From: Clostridiales bacterium
GTDB lineage: Bacteria; Bacillota; Clostridia; Saccharofermentanales; Saccharofermentanaceae
Length of the DNA stretch: 64,000 nt
NCBI GenBank assembly: GCA_017554745.1
Contig: JAFZHS010000013.1
Span: 1-64,000, forward strand
Reading direction: 5' to 3'
Part shown: piece after piece, positions 25,733 through 34,204 of the stretch
Layout of the letters: every line of letters starts with the position of its first letter
Position numbering within the stretch: the stretch's first letter is position 1
The notes under the pieces: generated by a model
Told to the model about the DNA's origin: nothing
What the model saw: only the letters and a program-made list of their open reading frames with translations
Database searches by the model: none
Translations under genes and position numbers: made by a program

Positions 25733-27241
25733 ATGTCAAAGAAATTATTTAACGCACCCGACGTAAAGCTCGCTATCGTAGCAGTTTCACGTGACTGCTT
25801 CCCGGAATCACTTTCCGTAAACAGAAGAAAGGCACTTGTTAAGGCTTATACCGAAAAGTATGGTGCAGATGACATCTATGAGTGCCCCATCTGCATCGTT
25901 GAGTCTGAGATCCATATGCAGCAGGCATTGGCAGACATCAAGGCTGCAGGCTGCAACGCTCTCTGCGTTTACCTCGGCAACTTCGGACCTGAGATCTCCG
26001 AGACAATGCTCGCTCAGCAGTGGGGCGGCCCCGTTATGTTCTGCGCAGCTGCAGAAGAGTCACAGAATGACCTGGTCGGCGGCAGAGGCGACGCTTACTG
26101 CGGTATGCTCAATGCTTCCTACAACCTCAAGATCCGTGGCGTAAACGCTTACATTCCTGAGTATCCTGTCGGAAACGCAGAAGAGTGCGCTGACATGATC
26201 AAGGACTTCATTCCTGTAGCAAGAGCTCTTTACGCTATGAAGAACCTCAAGATCATTTCTTTCGGACCTCGTCCGCAGAACTTCTTCGCATGCAACGCTC
26301 CCATCGAGCCTTTGTACAGAATGGGCGTTGAGATCGAAGAGAACTCCGAGCTCGACCTTTTCGAAGCTTTCAAGAATCATGAAGGCGACGAGAGAATCCC
26401 TGCTAAGGTTGCAGAGATGGAAGCAGAGCTTGGCGCAGGCAACAAGAAGCCTGAGATCCTCGAAAAGCTCGCTCAGTATGAGCTCACACTCCTTGACTGG
26501 GTTGAGGCTCACAAGGGCTCCAAGAAGTTTGTTGCAATCGCCGGAAAGTGCTGGCCTGCATTCCAGACACAGTTCAAGTTCGTTCCTTGCTATGTAAACA
26601 GCCGCTTGACAGGTATGGGTATCCCGGTATCCTGCGAAGTTGATATCTATGGCTGCCTCTCCGAGTACCTCGGATATGTTATCTCCGAAGATATCGTTAC
26701 TCTCCTCGACATCAACAACTCCGTACCTCACGACATGTACGACGAGTCCATCAAGGGTAAGTTCGACTACAAGTTCACTGATACATTCATGGGCTTCCAC
26801 TGCGGTAACACATGCTCCAAGAAGCTTGCTTTCTGCGAGATGAAGAACCAGATGATCATGGCAAGAGCTCTTCCTGTAGAGGTTACAAACGGTACTCTCG
26901 AGGGCGACATCGCTCCCGGCGACATCACATTCTACAGACTGCAGTCCACATCTGACGGCCAGATCAGAGCTTACGTTGCAGAGGGTGAGGTTCTCCCTGT
27001 TGCTACTAAGTCCTTCGGCGGCATCGGCGTATTCGCTATCAAGGAGATGGGCAGATTCTACAGATACTTCCTCATCGAGAAGAACTTCCCTCATCACGGC
27101 GCTGTTGCATTCGGTCACTATGGAAAGGCACTCTACAACCTCTTCACATACCTCGGCATCTGCCCTTGCGACATCGGCTACAACAAGGCTGAGGGCGACA
27201 AATATCCGAAGGAAAATCCGTTCAACGCTCCGTTTAACTAA
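25733..27241 (+). CDS. L-fucose/L-arabinose isomerase-like protein, 502 aa
   Basis: Full-length member of the FucI/AraA-like family: Rossmann-like N-terminus (KLAIVAVSRDCFPESL), central domain, and C-terminal barrel with probable metal and substrate residues in CEVDIYG and GFHCGNT. This family interconverts aldoses and ketoses (L-fucose/L-fuculose, D-arabinose/D-ribulose, others). No xylose isomerase XylA is in the operon, while XylB and transketolase are, so the physiological substrate may be a pentose giving D-xylulose. That is inferred. It starts 2 bp after DUF4867's stop, with GGAGG upstream. Confidence 0.8.
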   Translation: MSKKLFNAPDVKLAIVAVSRDCFPESLSVNRRKALVKAYTEKYGADDIYECPICIVESEIHMQQALADIKAAGCNALCVYLGNFGPEISETMLAQQWGGPVMFCAAAEESQNDLVGGRGDAYCGMLNASYNLKIRGVNAYIPEYPVGNAEECADMIKDFIPVARALYAMKNLKIISFGPRPQNFFACNAPIEPLYRMGVEIEENSELDLFEAFKNHEGDERIPAKVAEMEAELGAGNKKPEILEKLAQYELTLLDWVEAHKGSKKFVAIAGKCWPAFQTQFKFVPCYVNSRLTGMGIPVSCEVDIYGCLSEYLGYVISEDIVTLLDINNSVPHDMYDESIKGKFDYKFTDTFMGFHCGNTCSKKLAFCEMKNQMIMARALPVEVTNGTLEGDIAPGDITFYRLQSTSDGQIRAYVAEGEVLPVATKSFGGIGVFAIKEMGRFYRYFLIEKNFPHHGAVAFGHYGKALYNLFTYLGICPCDIGYNKAEGDKYPKENPFNAPFN

Positions 27242-27264
27242 TACAGTTTGGTTTTATAAGTGTT

Positions 27265-27291
27265 CAGCCTGACCTCAAGTAGGTCAGGCTG
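27265..27291 (+). other. mRNA hairpin between isomerase and transketolase genes
   Basis: CAGCCTGACCT and AGGTCAGGCTG form a perfect 11-bp stem with a 5-nt loop. No T-run follows, so it is more likely an mRNA-stability or processing element than a terminator. Confidence 0.6.
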
Positions 27292-27330
27292 ACCTATGAA
27301 AATAAATCTATAGAAGAAGGTAATTCTTAA

Positions 27331-28167
27331 ATGACTAACAAAGAACTTCAACTCACAGCAGCTAATGTCCGCAAGGGCATTGTTACAGCTGTTCACAGTG
27401 CAAAGTCCGGTCATCCGGGCGGATCACTCTCCGCAGCAGATATGTTCACATATCTCTATTTCGAAGAGATGAATATCGATCCCAAGAATCCTAAGGATCC
27501 CAATAGAGACAGATTCGTTCTTTCCAAGGGTCACACAGCTCCGGGTCTTTATTCCACACTCGCAAACAGAGGTTATTTCCCCGTTGAAGACCTCACAACA
27601 CTTCGTAAGCTCGGTTCTTACCTCCAGGGCCACCCCTGCATGACAGAGACTCCCGGCGTTGACATGAGCACAGGCTCCTTGGGCCAGGGCGTTTCAACAG
27701 CAGTAGGCATGGCTCTCGCAGCTAAGCTTAACGGCGATTCCTACAGAGTTTACACTCTTACGGGCGACGGCGAGATCCAGGAAGGCCAGATCTGGGAAGC
27801 ATTCATGTTCGCAGGCGCAAAGAAGATCGATAACCTCACGGTAATCATCGACAACAACGGACTTCAGATCGACGGTAAGATCGATGACGTTTGCTCACCT
27901 TATCCGATCGACAAGAAGCTCGAAGCATTCAACTTCAATGTTATCTGCATCGACGGTCACGACTTCGACCAGATCAGAGACGCTTTTGCGAAGGCAAAGG
28001 AATGCAAGGGAATGCCTACGGCCATCATCATGAAGACCACAAAGGGCAAGGGCGTTTCCTACATGGAAAATCAGGCAGGCTGGCATGGCAAGGCTCCTAA
28101 CGATGAAGAGTACGAGCAGGCAATTAAAGAGCTTGACGAACAGATTGCAAAGATAGGAGAGGCATGA
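27331..28167 (+). CDS. Transketolase, N-terminal (TPP-binding) subunit
   Basis: 278 aa, the usual size for the first half of a split transketolase. TPP-binding motif GDGEIQEGQIWEAFMFAGAKKIDNLTVIIDNN; H-rich SAKSGHPGGSLSAADM near the start; GSLGQGVSTAVGMALAAKL. It acts with the next gene product as one enzyme that moves two-carbon units between xylulose 5-phosphate and ribose 5-phosphate or erythrose 4-phosphate. It overlaps the C-subunit gene by 4 bp. Confidence 0.94.
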   Translation: MTNKELQLTAANVRKGIVTAVHSAKSGHPGGSLSAADMFTYLYFEEMNIDPKNPKDPNRDRFVLSKGHTAPGLYSTLANRGYFPVEDLTTLRKLGSYLQGHPCMTETPGVDMSTGSLGQGVSTAVGMALAAKLNGDSYRVYTLTGDGEIQEGQIWEAFMFAGAKKIDNLTVIIDNNGLQIDGKIDDVCSPYPIDKKLEAFNFNVICIDGHDFDQIRDAFAKAKECKGMPTAIIMKTTKGKGVSYMENQAGWHGKAPNDEEYEQAIKELDEQIAKIGEA

Positions 28168-29114
28168 GTATGGCAGACGGTGAAGTAAAAAAGATCGCTA
28201 CACGCGAAAGTTATGGTAATGCACTTGTAGAGCTTGGTCAGAAGAACCCCAACGTTGTAGTTCTCGATGCTGACCTCGCAGGCGCTACAAAGACTTCCAC
28301 ATTCAAGAAGGCATTCCCGGATCGTCATATCGACTGCGGAATCGCTGAAGCAAACATGACAGGCATCGCTGCAGGTCTTTCAACATGCGGCAAGATCCCG
28401 TTCGTTTCTTCTTTCGCTATGTTTGCTGCAGGAAGAAATTTCGAGCAGGTAAGAAACTCAATCGGTTATCCGCACCTCAACGTTAAGATCGGCGCTACAC
28501 ACGCAGGTATCACGGTAGGTGAGGATGGTGCTTCCCACCAGTGCTTGGAGGACGTTGCTCTTATGAGAACTATTCCCGGCATGACGGTAATCGTTCCTTC
28601 CGATGATATCGAAGCTAAGGCCGCAGTTATGGCAGCAGCTGAGACAGAAGGACCGTTCTACATGAGATTCGGCAGGGCAGCCGTTCCGGTAATCAATGAT
28701 AATCCCGACTACAAGTTCGAAGTAGGCAAGGCAGTTGTCATCAAGGACGGCACGGACATCGTTATCTTCGCTAACGGCGTATGCGTTGCAGAAGCCATGG
28801 GCGCAGCAGACATGCTCGCCGCTGACGGCATCAGCGCTGCAGTAGTTAACGTTCATACGGTTAAGCCTATCGACAAGGATACTATCCTTGAGTTCGCCAA
28901 GAAGACAGGCAGAGTATTCACAGCTGAAGAGCACTCCGTAATCGGCGGATTAGGCAGCGCAGTATGCGATGTACTCTCTGAGAACTATCCTGTAAAGGTC
29001 ACAAAGATCGGTGTCTATGACAGATTCGGTAAGAGCGGCCCTGCAGGCGCACTCATGAAGGAATTCCAGCTCGACGCAGAAGGAATCTACAAGCAGATCA
29101 AAGCATCACTCTGA
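28164..29114 (+). CDS. Transketolase, C-terminal (pyrimidine-binding) subunit
   Basis: 316 aa. Transketolase pyrimidine domain (DADLAGATKTSTFKKAFPDRHIDCGIAEANMTGIAAGLS) with the catalytic Glu in GIAEANM, then the transketolase C domain (GRVFTAEEHSVIGGLGSAV). It starts within the stop of the N-subunit (4-bp overlap), which secures equal expression. Its last 9 bases overlap the convergent DUF624 gene, and no terminator is visible between them. Confidence 0.94.
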   Translation: MSMADGEVKKIATRESYGNALVELGQKNPNVVVLDADLAGATKTSTFKKAFPDRHIDCGIAEANMTGIAAGLSTCGKIPFVSSFAMFAAGRNFEQVRNSIGYPHLNVKIGATHAGITVGEDGASHQCLEDVALMRTIPGMTVIVPSDDIEAKAAVMAAAETEGPFYMRFGRAAVPVINDNPDYKFEVGKAVVIKDGTDIVIFANGVCVAEAMGAADMLAADGISAAVVNVHTVKPIDKDTILEFAKKTGRVFTAEEHSVIGGLGSAVCDVLSENYPVKVTKIGVYDRFGKSGPAGALMKEFQLDAEGIYKQIKASL

Positions 29115-29855
29115 TTCTTCGTTTGAATCAGCATCTTCATCAGATTCGTCATCAGATTCTTCATCGGATGACGAATCTGTTTTTTTAGCAGATGTATCAG
29201 ATGCGACAAACATCTCTTCTTCCTCGTTGAAGTTGATATCAGCGCCAAACTTGGCGAAGATCCTCTTGAGGAAAAGCGAATAGAACCATGCAATTGCCGC
29301 GATACCCATGAAGCATGCAAAGCTTAAGGGTATCGCGTAATTGTAATCTACGAACAAAATAAATACCGCGGCGATAACAGCCTGCATGATCGTGAAAGGG
29401 AGATTGGTGAGCGCGATAAGCAGGGAATTCTTGAGGACCTGCTTAAATGACTCCTCAAACCATGCGATAAGCGGGAATGCGTAACATGCTGATGCGAAAA
29501 TCGCGAAAATAAAGAAATAAGCGGGATACTGTACCCACTGCATATTCTCGGCCATCATGGTGCGGACCATGTATATCTCAAAGCCGAAGAATGCTCCGAG
29601 GATCAGATATAAGAAGAAAAACAGCGTAGACTTGATGAAGTTATCTTTGAAAGACTTGAAATAGTCGCGCAAAACGGACGGGTTATCTCCGGCCACGATC
29701 GCGATGGTGATCCTGTACAAAGCCGTGATCGAAGCGCCGATTGTTATAAAAGGTATACAAGTAATAATAAAAACAAGATTTACTATAATAAGATTGGTCA
29801 ATCCGGTAAGGATCCTGGTCCCCATACTTTTAGGACTGAAGAAAGAAGAAGCCAT
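29106..29855 (-). CDS. DUF624 (YesL-like) membrane protein, 249 aa
   Basis: Start at the second ATG (29855), which has GGAG 6 bp upstream; the ATG at 29867 lacks one. About five hydrophobic helices. The N-terminal stretch (LTNLIIVNLVFIITCIPFITIGASITALY) is the DUF624/YesL hallmark. These proteins accompany carbohydrate ABC importers in Firmicutes; the exact role is unknown. The C-terminal 25 residues are a strongly acidic Ser/Asp/Glu run. It lies between the transketolase genes and the sugar transporter, divergent from the latter. Confidence 0.85.
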   Translation of the reverse strand: MASSFFSPKSMGTRILTGLTNLIIVNLVFIITCIPFITIGASITALYRITIAIVAGDNPSVLRDYFKSFKDNFIKSTLFFFLYLILGAFFGFEIYMVRTMMAENMQWVQYPAYFFIFAIFASACYAFPLIAWFEESFKQVLKNSLLIALTNLPFTIMQAVIAAVFILFVDYNYAIPLSFACFMGIAAIAWFYSLFLKRIFAKFGADINFNEEEEMFVASDTSAKKTDSSSDEESDDESDEDADSNEESE

Positions 29856-29879
29856 ATATATCTCCATATCTCGCTGAAA

Positions 29880-30209
29880 TAATAATATGTGAATAATACC
29901 ATATTACACTTGTTGAGCGAATAGCGGCCGTTCTATCGGCTTTCGGCACAAGAGAAACGCGGAGTTATTCGTAATATGCACAAACGGAGCGGGTATCTCT
30001 CTGTAAAACGTGCAGCATTTTCCTTCGTTTTATGCAATTTATCCATTCAAAAAGCAAAAATTGTACAAATTACTCAAAAAACGCAAGAAATGTATAATTG
30101 TGGTCAATTTGTAGCAAAAAGTGTGGAGAAACATAGGGCGTTTTTGACTAATATTTACTGTGTAGAAGGACCGAAAGGTCCCGAACAAATTCATTAAGGA
30201 GGAAACTTT
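29880..30209 (+). promoter_or_regulatory. Divergent regulatory gap with GCAAGAA promoter (30082-30098)
   Basis: The 350-bp gap between the DUF624 and binding-protein genes holds CGCAAGAAATGTATAAT at 30082-30098, with a perfect TATAAT. The same element precedes xylB and, in a looser form, the GH3 gene. TTACTC (30070-30075) is a weak -35 at 17 bp. The leader of about 105 nt ends in AAGGAGG. No riboswitch was recognised. Confidence 0.55.
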
Positions 30210-31619
30210 ATGAAAAAGGTTATTGCTAGTGTTCTTTCCGTAGCAATGGTCGCAGCTATCGCAGCTGGATGTAACAAGACAGACCCTACAACTTCCGAGT
30301 CCCAGCAGGGCGGCGGAGAGTCTCAGCAGGGTGGTGGTGACGAGGTAGATCCTACAGATACTGAGGAAACTCAGCCCCAGTATGGTTCTGGTTCCGAAGT
30401 CATCAACCTCTGGTCTTTCACAAACGAGATTCCTAACATGGTAGCTAAGTACATCGAGCTCAATCCTGAGTTCGGTCAGAAGTACACTGTTAAGTGCACA
30501 ATCGTTGCAACAGACGGTGGTGCTTATCAGCAGGCTATCGACCAGGCACTCGCTGGTGGCGCAGACGTTGATATGTACGCAGCAGAAGCAGCTTTCATCC
30601 TCAAGTATGCTCAGGGTGATATGGCTGAATACGCAGCTACATACAAGGATCTTGGTATCGACGTAGATACTAAGGTTGCTGAAGCTGACATCGCACCTTA
30701 CACAATCGACATCGGTTCACGTGATGGCGAGATCGTTGCACTCGGATACCAGGCTACTGGCGGAGCTATGATCTACAGAGCTTCCATCGCTAAGGACGTT
30801 TTCGGAACAGATGATCCGGACGAGATCGAGAAGATCGTTGGCGCTGGTTCTGGCAACTGGGATAAGTTCTGGGACGCTGCAGCACAGCTCAAGGAAAAGG
30901 GCTACAAGGTTGTCGCTGGTGGTGACGACATGTGGAACGTATGCGAGAAGGCTGCTACAAAGGCTTGGCTCGACAAGGACAATAACATCGTTATCGATCC
31001 TCAGAGAGAAGCTTATCTCGACATCTACAAGAAGCTTATCGATGAAGACCTTTCTAAGGACACAGGTTCTTGGAACGAAGCATGGTACGCAGAGATGGGT
31101 GCTGGCGCTGAAGCTAACACATTCTGCTTCTTCGGACCTGCTTGGCTCATCAACTACGTAATGGCTGGTCAGGCTGGCGACACAGTTGGTGACTGGAGAG
31201 TTTGCACACCTCCGGTTGGCTTCTTCTGGGGCGGCACATGGGTTCTTGCTAACAAGGACACAGATCAGGCAGAGGGCGTTGCAGAGCTCATCGAGTGGAT
31301 CACTCTTGATACTTCTGAGAACGGTCTCCAGTACCTCTGGGCTAACGACAAGATGGGTAACGGAGCTAAGGATACAGTTGCTTCTGCAGTAGTTATGGGT
31401 AAGTCCGACGGAACACTCGACTTCTGCGGTGGTCAGAACGTATTCGAAAAGTTCATCCCTGGTAACGCTAACGCTACAGGTAAGGCTATGACTCAGTACG
31501 ACGAAGACATCAATGGCTTCTTCAAGGATGCAGCTAGCAAGTATGCTCACGGCGAACTTGATAAGGATGCAGCTATCCAGCAGTTCAAGGACAACGTTAC
31601 AAGCGCATTTGCTCTCTAA
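30210..31619 (+). CDS. Sugar ABC transporter substrate-binding lipoprotein, 469 aa
   Basis: Signal peptide with lipobox AIAAGC (C21), then a low-complexity linker (SQQGGGESQQGGGDE), then a two-lobe binding protein of the carbohydrate type (family 1): INLWSFTNEIPNMVAKYI at the start, and an aromatic-rich ligand region (AWYAEM, CFFGPAWLINY, GFFWGGTWVLAN). It probably binds an oligosaccharide outside the membrane. It begins the transporter operon. A terminator-like hairpin separates it from the permeases, which would give excess binding protein. Confidence 0.93.
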   Translation: MKKVIASVLSVAMVAAIAAGCNKTDPTTSESQQGGGESQQGGGDEVDPTDTEETQPQYGSGSEVINLWSFTNEIPNMVAKYIELNPEFGQKYTVKCTIVATDGGAYQQAIDQALAGGADVDMYAAEAAFILKYAQGDMAEYAATYKDLGIDVDTKVAEADIAPYTIDIGSRDGEIVALGYQATGGAMIYRASIAKDVFGTDDPDEIEKIVGAGSGNWDKFWDAAAQLKEKGYKVVAGGDDMWNVCEKAATKAWLDKDNNIVIDPQREAYLDIYKKLIDEDLSKDTGSWNEAWYAEMGAGAEANTFCFFGPAWLINYVMAGQAGDTVGDWRVCTPPVGFFWGGTWVLANKDTDQAEGVAELIEWITLDTSENGLQYLWANDKMGNGAKDTVASAVVMGKSDGTLDFCGGQNVFEKFIPGNANATGKAMTQYDEDINGFFKDAASKYAHGELDKDAAIQQFKDNVTSAFAL

Positions 31620-31645
31620 TACTATCTAGTATTTTGATGCTGTTG

Positions 31646-31683
31646 GCGGCAGGGTAGATTAGTGGTTTACCCTGCCGCTTTTT
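31646..31683 (+). terminator. Intra-operon terminator after the binding-protein gene
   Basis: GCGGCAGGGTA and TACCCTGCCGC form a perfect 11-bp stem, 11-nt loop, then TTTTT. It lies between binding protein and first permease with no obvious new promoter, so partial read-through is likely. Confidence 0.85.
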
Positions 31684-31704
31684 AAAACTTCAGAGGAGGC
31701 TGTA

Positions 31705-33171
31705 ATGAGAAACAAAAAACTGGTTAACTATTCTAAATATGGTTATCTATTTTCAATCCCGTTTATTCTTACATTCTTAATCTTTACTCTGTATCCTGTT
31801 GTTTACACATTCATTCTCGGTTTTACAGATCTTCAGGGTAATGGTAAGACTACTTTCCATTCTGTTACTGCTGTAATCGAGCCCTCTACAAAGGACGCAC
31901 AGAAGGCTTTCGAGAGCTGGGTTTCAGAAAAGTATAAGAAAGACAAAGCAAACAAAGACAGAGATCCCAAGGAAGTTGCTAACGAGATCAAGGCTTTTGA
32001 GTACGTAGTAAAATCCGAAGAGATCGCTCAGGACAAGCTCGATGCTACATGGGTAATTGCTACCACAGACGGCAAGTATGAGGAAACAGTTTCATGGAGC
32101 TACTTCTCAGATCCTTCTTCTTACAAGGTAGGCAAAAAGGCAGCAGCTGCTGATGCCGATGAAGAGGAAGAAGAGGATGTTGATGAGGAAGAAGATGCTG
32201 ATGCAGATTCCAAGCCTTCTATCAACGCCAAGGTCGACAAGAGACTTGCTACTGAGGCATTAAATAAGAAATCTAATTTCTTCGTTAAATATGAACTCAG
32301 CGAAGCTGAAGGTTCTGAAGTAATGAAGATTAAGTTATCCACCGGTGAAGAGGTCGAGGTCAGTGTTATGAAGATTGGCCTTTTCGAGAACTTCAGATGG
32401 GTATTTACAAACGCTAAGTTTAAGCAGGCATTCAAGAACACGGTTATCATCTGGATAATCAACTTCATCCCTCAGCTTGGTTTTGCCCTTTTGTTCACTG
32501 CCTGGTTCACAGACAGAAGATCAAAGGTCAAGGGCTCTGGTATGTTCAAGATCTTGTTCTACATGCCGAATATCATTACGGCAGCTACGTTGGCTATCTT
32601 GTTCAACGTATTGTTCGGATTCCCGAAGGGTGCTGTAAATGATATCCTTACAGGTACACATATCTTGAAGGATGCTTACAGATTCAATGATAACGAGTGG
32701 GCACTCAAGTTGATCGTAGCTTTCGTTCAGTTCTATCAGTGGTATGGTTACACGATGGTTAACCTCATCGCAGGTGTTATCGGTATCAGCCCTGAGATCT
32801 TCGAAGCTGCTGAAATCGACGGTGCTAACAGAGCACAGACATTCTTCAGAGTTACAATTCCTTGTATCCGTCAGATCCTCTTGTTCGTACTTGTTACATC
32901 ACTCATCGGTGGTCTCAACATGTTCGACGTTCCTGAATTGTATGCAGGTGTTAAGCAGGCAAACGGTGCAGTTATGACTCTCAACATGTTCATACGTATG
33001 GTAGGTTTGTCCGGCCGTTACTTATACAATAAGGCAGCAGCTGCAAGCGTTATCATGTTCGTTATTATCGTTGCTCTCTCTGCAGTTGTATTCTACATCC
33101 TCAGAGATAAGGACGAGGCAAAGCTTAAGAAGCTCAGAAAGCAAGAGCTCAAGGCTTTAAAGGCTATGTGA
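31705..33171 (+). CDS. Sugar ABC permease, MalF type with large acidic insert, 488 aa
   Basis: First helix about residues 14-40; then roughly 180 residues of extracytoplasmic insert (about 45-225), containing an Asp/Glu run at 150-169. The normal permease core resumes at ENFRWVFTNAKFKQAFKNTVIIW. The EAA loop (EAAEIDGANRAQTFFRVTIP) that contacts the ATPase is intact. Without the insert its length would match the usual 300 aa. The insert occupies the position of the MalF P2 loop and may contact the binding protein. No ATPase gene is nearby, so a shared MsmK/UgpC-like ATPase elsewhere is expected. Confidence 0.92.
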   Translation: MRNKKLVNYSKYGYLFSIPFILTFLIFTLYPVVYTFILGFTDLQGNGKTTFHSVTAVIEPSTKDAQKAFESWVSEKYKKDKANKDRDPKEVANEIKAFEYVVKSEEIAQDKLDATWVIATTDGKYEETVSWSYFSDPSSYKVGKKAAAADADEEEEEDVDEEEDADADSKPSINAKVDKRLATEALNKKSNFFVKYELSEAEGSEVMKIKLSTGEEVEVSVMKIGLFENFRWVFTNAKFKQAFKNTVIIWIINFIPQLGFALLFTAWFTDRRSKVKGSGMFKILFYMPNIITAATLAILFNVLFGFPKGAVNDILTGTHILKDAYRFNDNEWALKLIVAFVQFYQWYGYTMVNLIAGVIGISPEIFEAAEIDGANRAQTFFRVTIPCIRQILLFVLVTSLIGGLNMFDVPELYAGVKQANGAVMTLNMFIRMVGLSGRYLYNKAAAASVIMFVIIVALSAVVFYILRDKDEAKLKKLRKQELKALKAM

Positions 33172-33181
33172 GGTGAATGAT

Positions 33182-34057
33182 ATGAGTGATAATGCATTAA
33201 ACAGATCTTCAATTAAAAGAAGCGATACTGGTCTTAAGGTTGTAATCTACATCGTATCGGTCATCTTCGCGATCATGACATTATTCCCTTTCATAATCAT
33301 GTTCACGAACTCGTTCAGAAGTACAACTGAGATCCAGGCAAGCACACTTGGTTTGGTATCTGCACATCCTTTCCAGAACCTCGCCAAGAACTGGAATGAG
33401 ATTACGAATAAGGAATTTAACCCTCTCGTAGGTTTTAAGAACTCATTCATTATCTCTACTCTTGCAACAATCCTTAATGTTTATTTCTCTTCTCTTACTG
33501 CATATGCTATTTCCGCATATGAGTGGAAGTTGAGAGATGCATTCAACAACCTGGTCGTAGGAATCATGATGGTTCCTGGTACTGTTACTACAATCGGTTT
33601 CATTCAGGCAGTTTATAGACTCCACATGTCGAATAAGCTCTTTATCTTCATCGTGCCGGCTATTGCTTCCCCTATGACAGTATTCTTCATGAGACAGTAC
33701 CTGCAGGCTTCCCTCTCGATGGAAATCGTACAGTCTGCAAGAATCGACGGTGCAGGTGAGTTTAAGACATTTAACAGGATCGTTCTGCCGCTCATGAAGC
33801 CGGCTGTTGCTACACAGGCAATCTTCGCTTACGTAGGAACTTGGAACAACCTCTTCTTACCTCTCATTCTCCTTACAGATACAGAGAAGAAGACAATCCC
33901 TGTTATGGTTAAGTTGCTCAATGGTGATATCTACAGAAGAGAATACGGCGCTATCTACTTAGGACTCTTCGTAACAGTCCTTCCGCTTATCGTTGTATAT
34001 GCCTTCCTGTCGAGATACATCGTTGAAGGTGTCGCATTGGGCGGTGTCAAGTCATAA
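33182..34057 (+). CDS. Sugar ABC permease, MalG type, 291 aa
   Basis: Start at ATG 33182, 6 bp after GAGGTG; an in-frame GTG at 33173 overlaps that site. Six helices, with the EAA loop QSARIDGAGEFKTFNRIVLPLMKP. Second half of the permease pair, starting 10 bp after the first permease's stop. It is closely similar in sequence to the third permease at 34200. Confidence 0.92.
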   Translation: MSDNALNRSSIKRSDTGLKVVIYIVSVIFAIMTLFPFIIMFTNSFRSTTEIQASTLGLVSAHPFQNLAKNWNEITNKEFNPLVGFKNSFIISTLATILNVYFSSLTAYAISAYEWKLRDAFNNLVVGIMMVPGTVTTIGFIQAVYRLHMSNKLFIFIVPAIASPMTVFFMRQYLQASLSMEIVQSARIDGAGEFKTFNRIVLPLMKPAVATQAIFAYVGTWNNLFLPLILLTDTEKKTIPVMVKLLNGDIYRREYGAIYLGLFVTVLPLIVVYAFLSRYIVEGVALGGVKS

Positions 34058-34114
34058 GACTTATTCCACTCATGTGATGAGTATCAGCTTCGGCTGAATA
34101 GAAAAAATTAATAG

Positions 34115-34157
34115 CTGCGTCTTTGGACATTGCCTCCCCAAAGACGCAGTTTTTTTT
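34115..34157 (+). terminator. Intrinsic terminator of the sugar transporter operon
   Basis: CTGCGTCTTTGG and CCAAAGACGCAG form a perfect 12-bp stem, 11-nt loop, then eight T. Two small hairpins (34068-34082, 34084-34097) precede it. Confidence 0.95.
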
Positions 34158-34182
34158 ATTTCTGTTTTTATGCTAATATTGT

Positions 34183-34204
34183 TATAGTCGTGTAAACGAT
34201 TGAG
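34183..34204 (+). promoter_or_regulatory. TATAGT box and cre-like site before the third permease
   Basis: TATAGT at 34183-34188 is followed at 34191-34204 by TGTAAACGATTGAG, which matches the CcpA cre consensus (TGWAANCGNTNWCA) in 11 of 14 positions by eye. The overlap with the expected transcription start would suit catabolite repression. This is inference from consensus. Confidence 0.4.

Noticed and set aside
26060..27118. Long minus-strand frame opposite the isomerase gene
   Set aside because: Shadow of the plus-strand gene: no ribosome site, low-complexity Cys/Ser/Val-rich product.
30717..31550. 277-codon minus-strand frame opposite the binding-protein gene
   Set aside because: Shadow frame with unlikely composition and no start signals.
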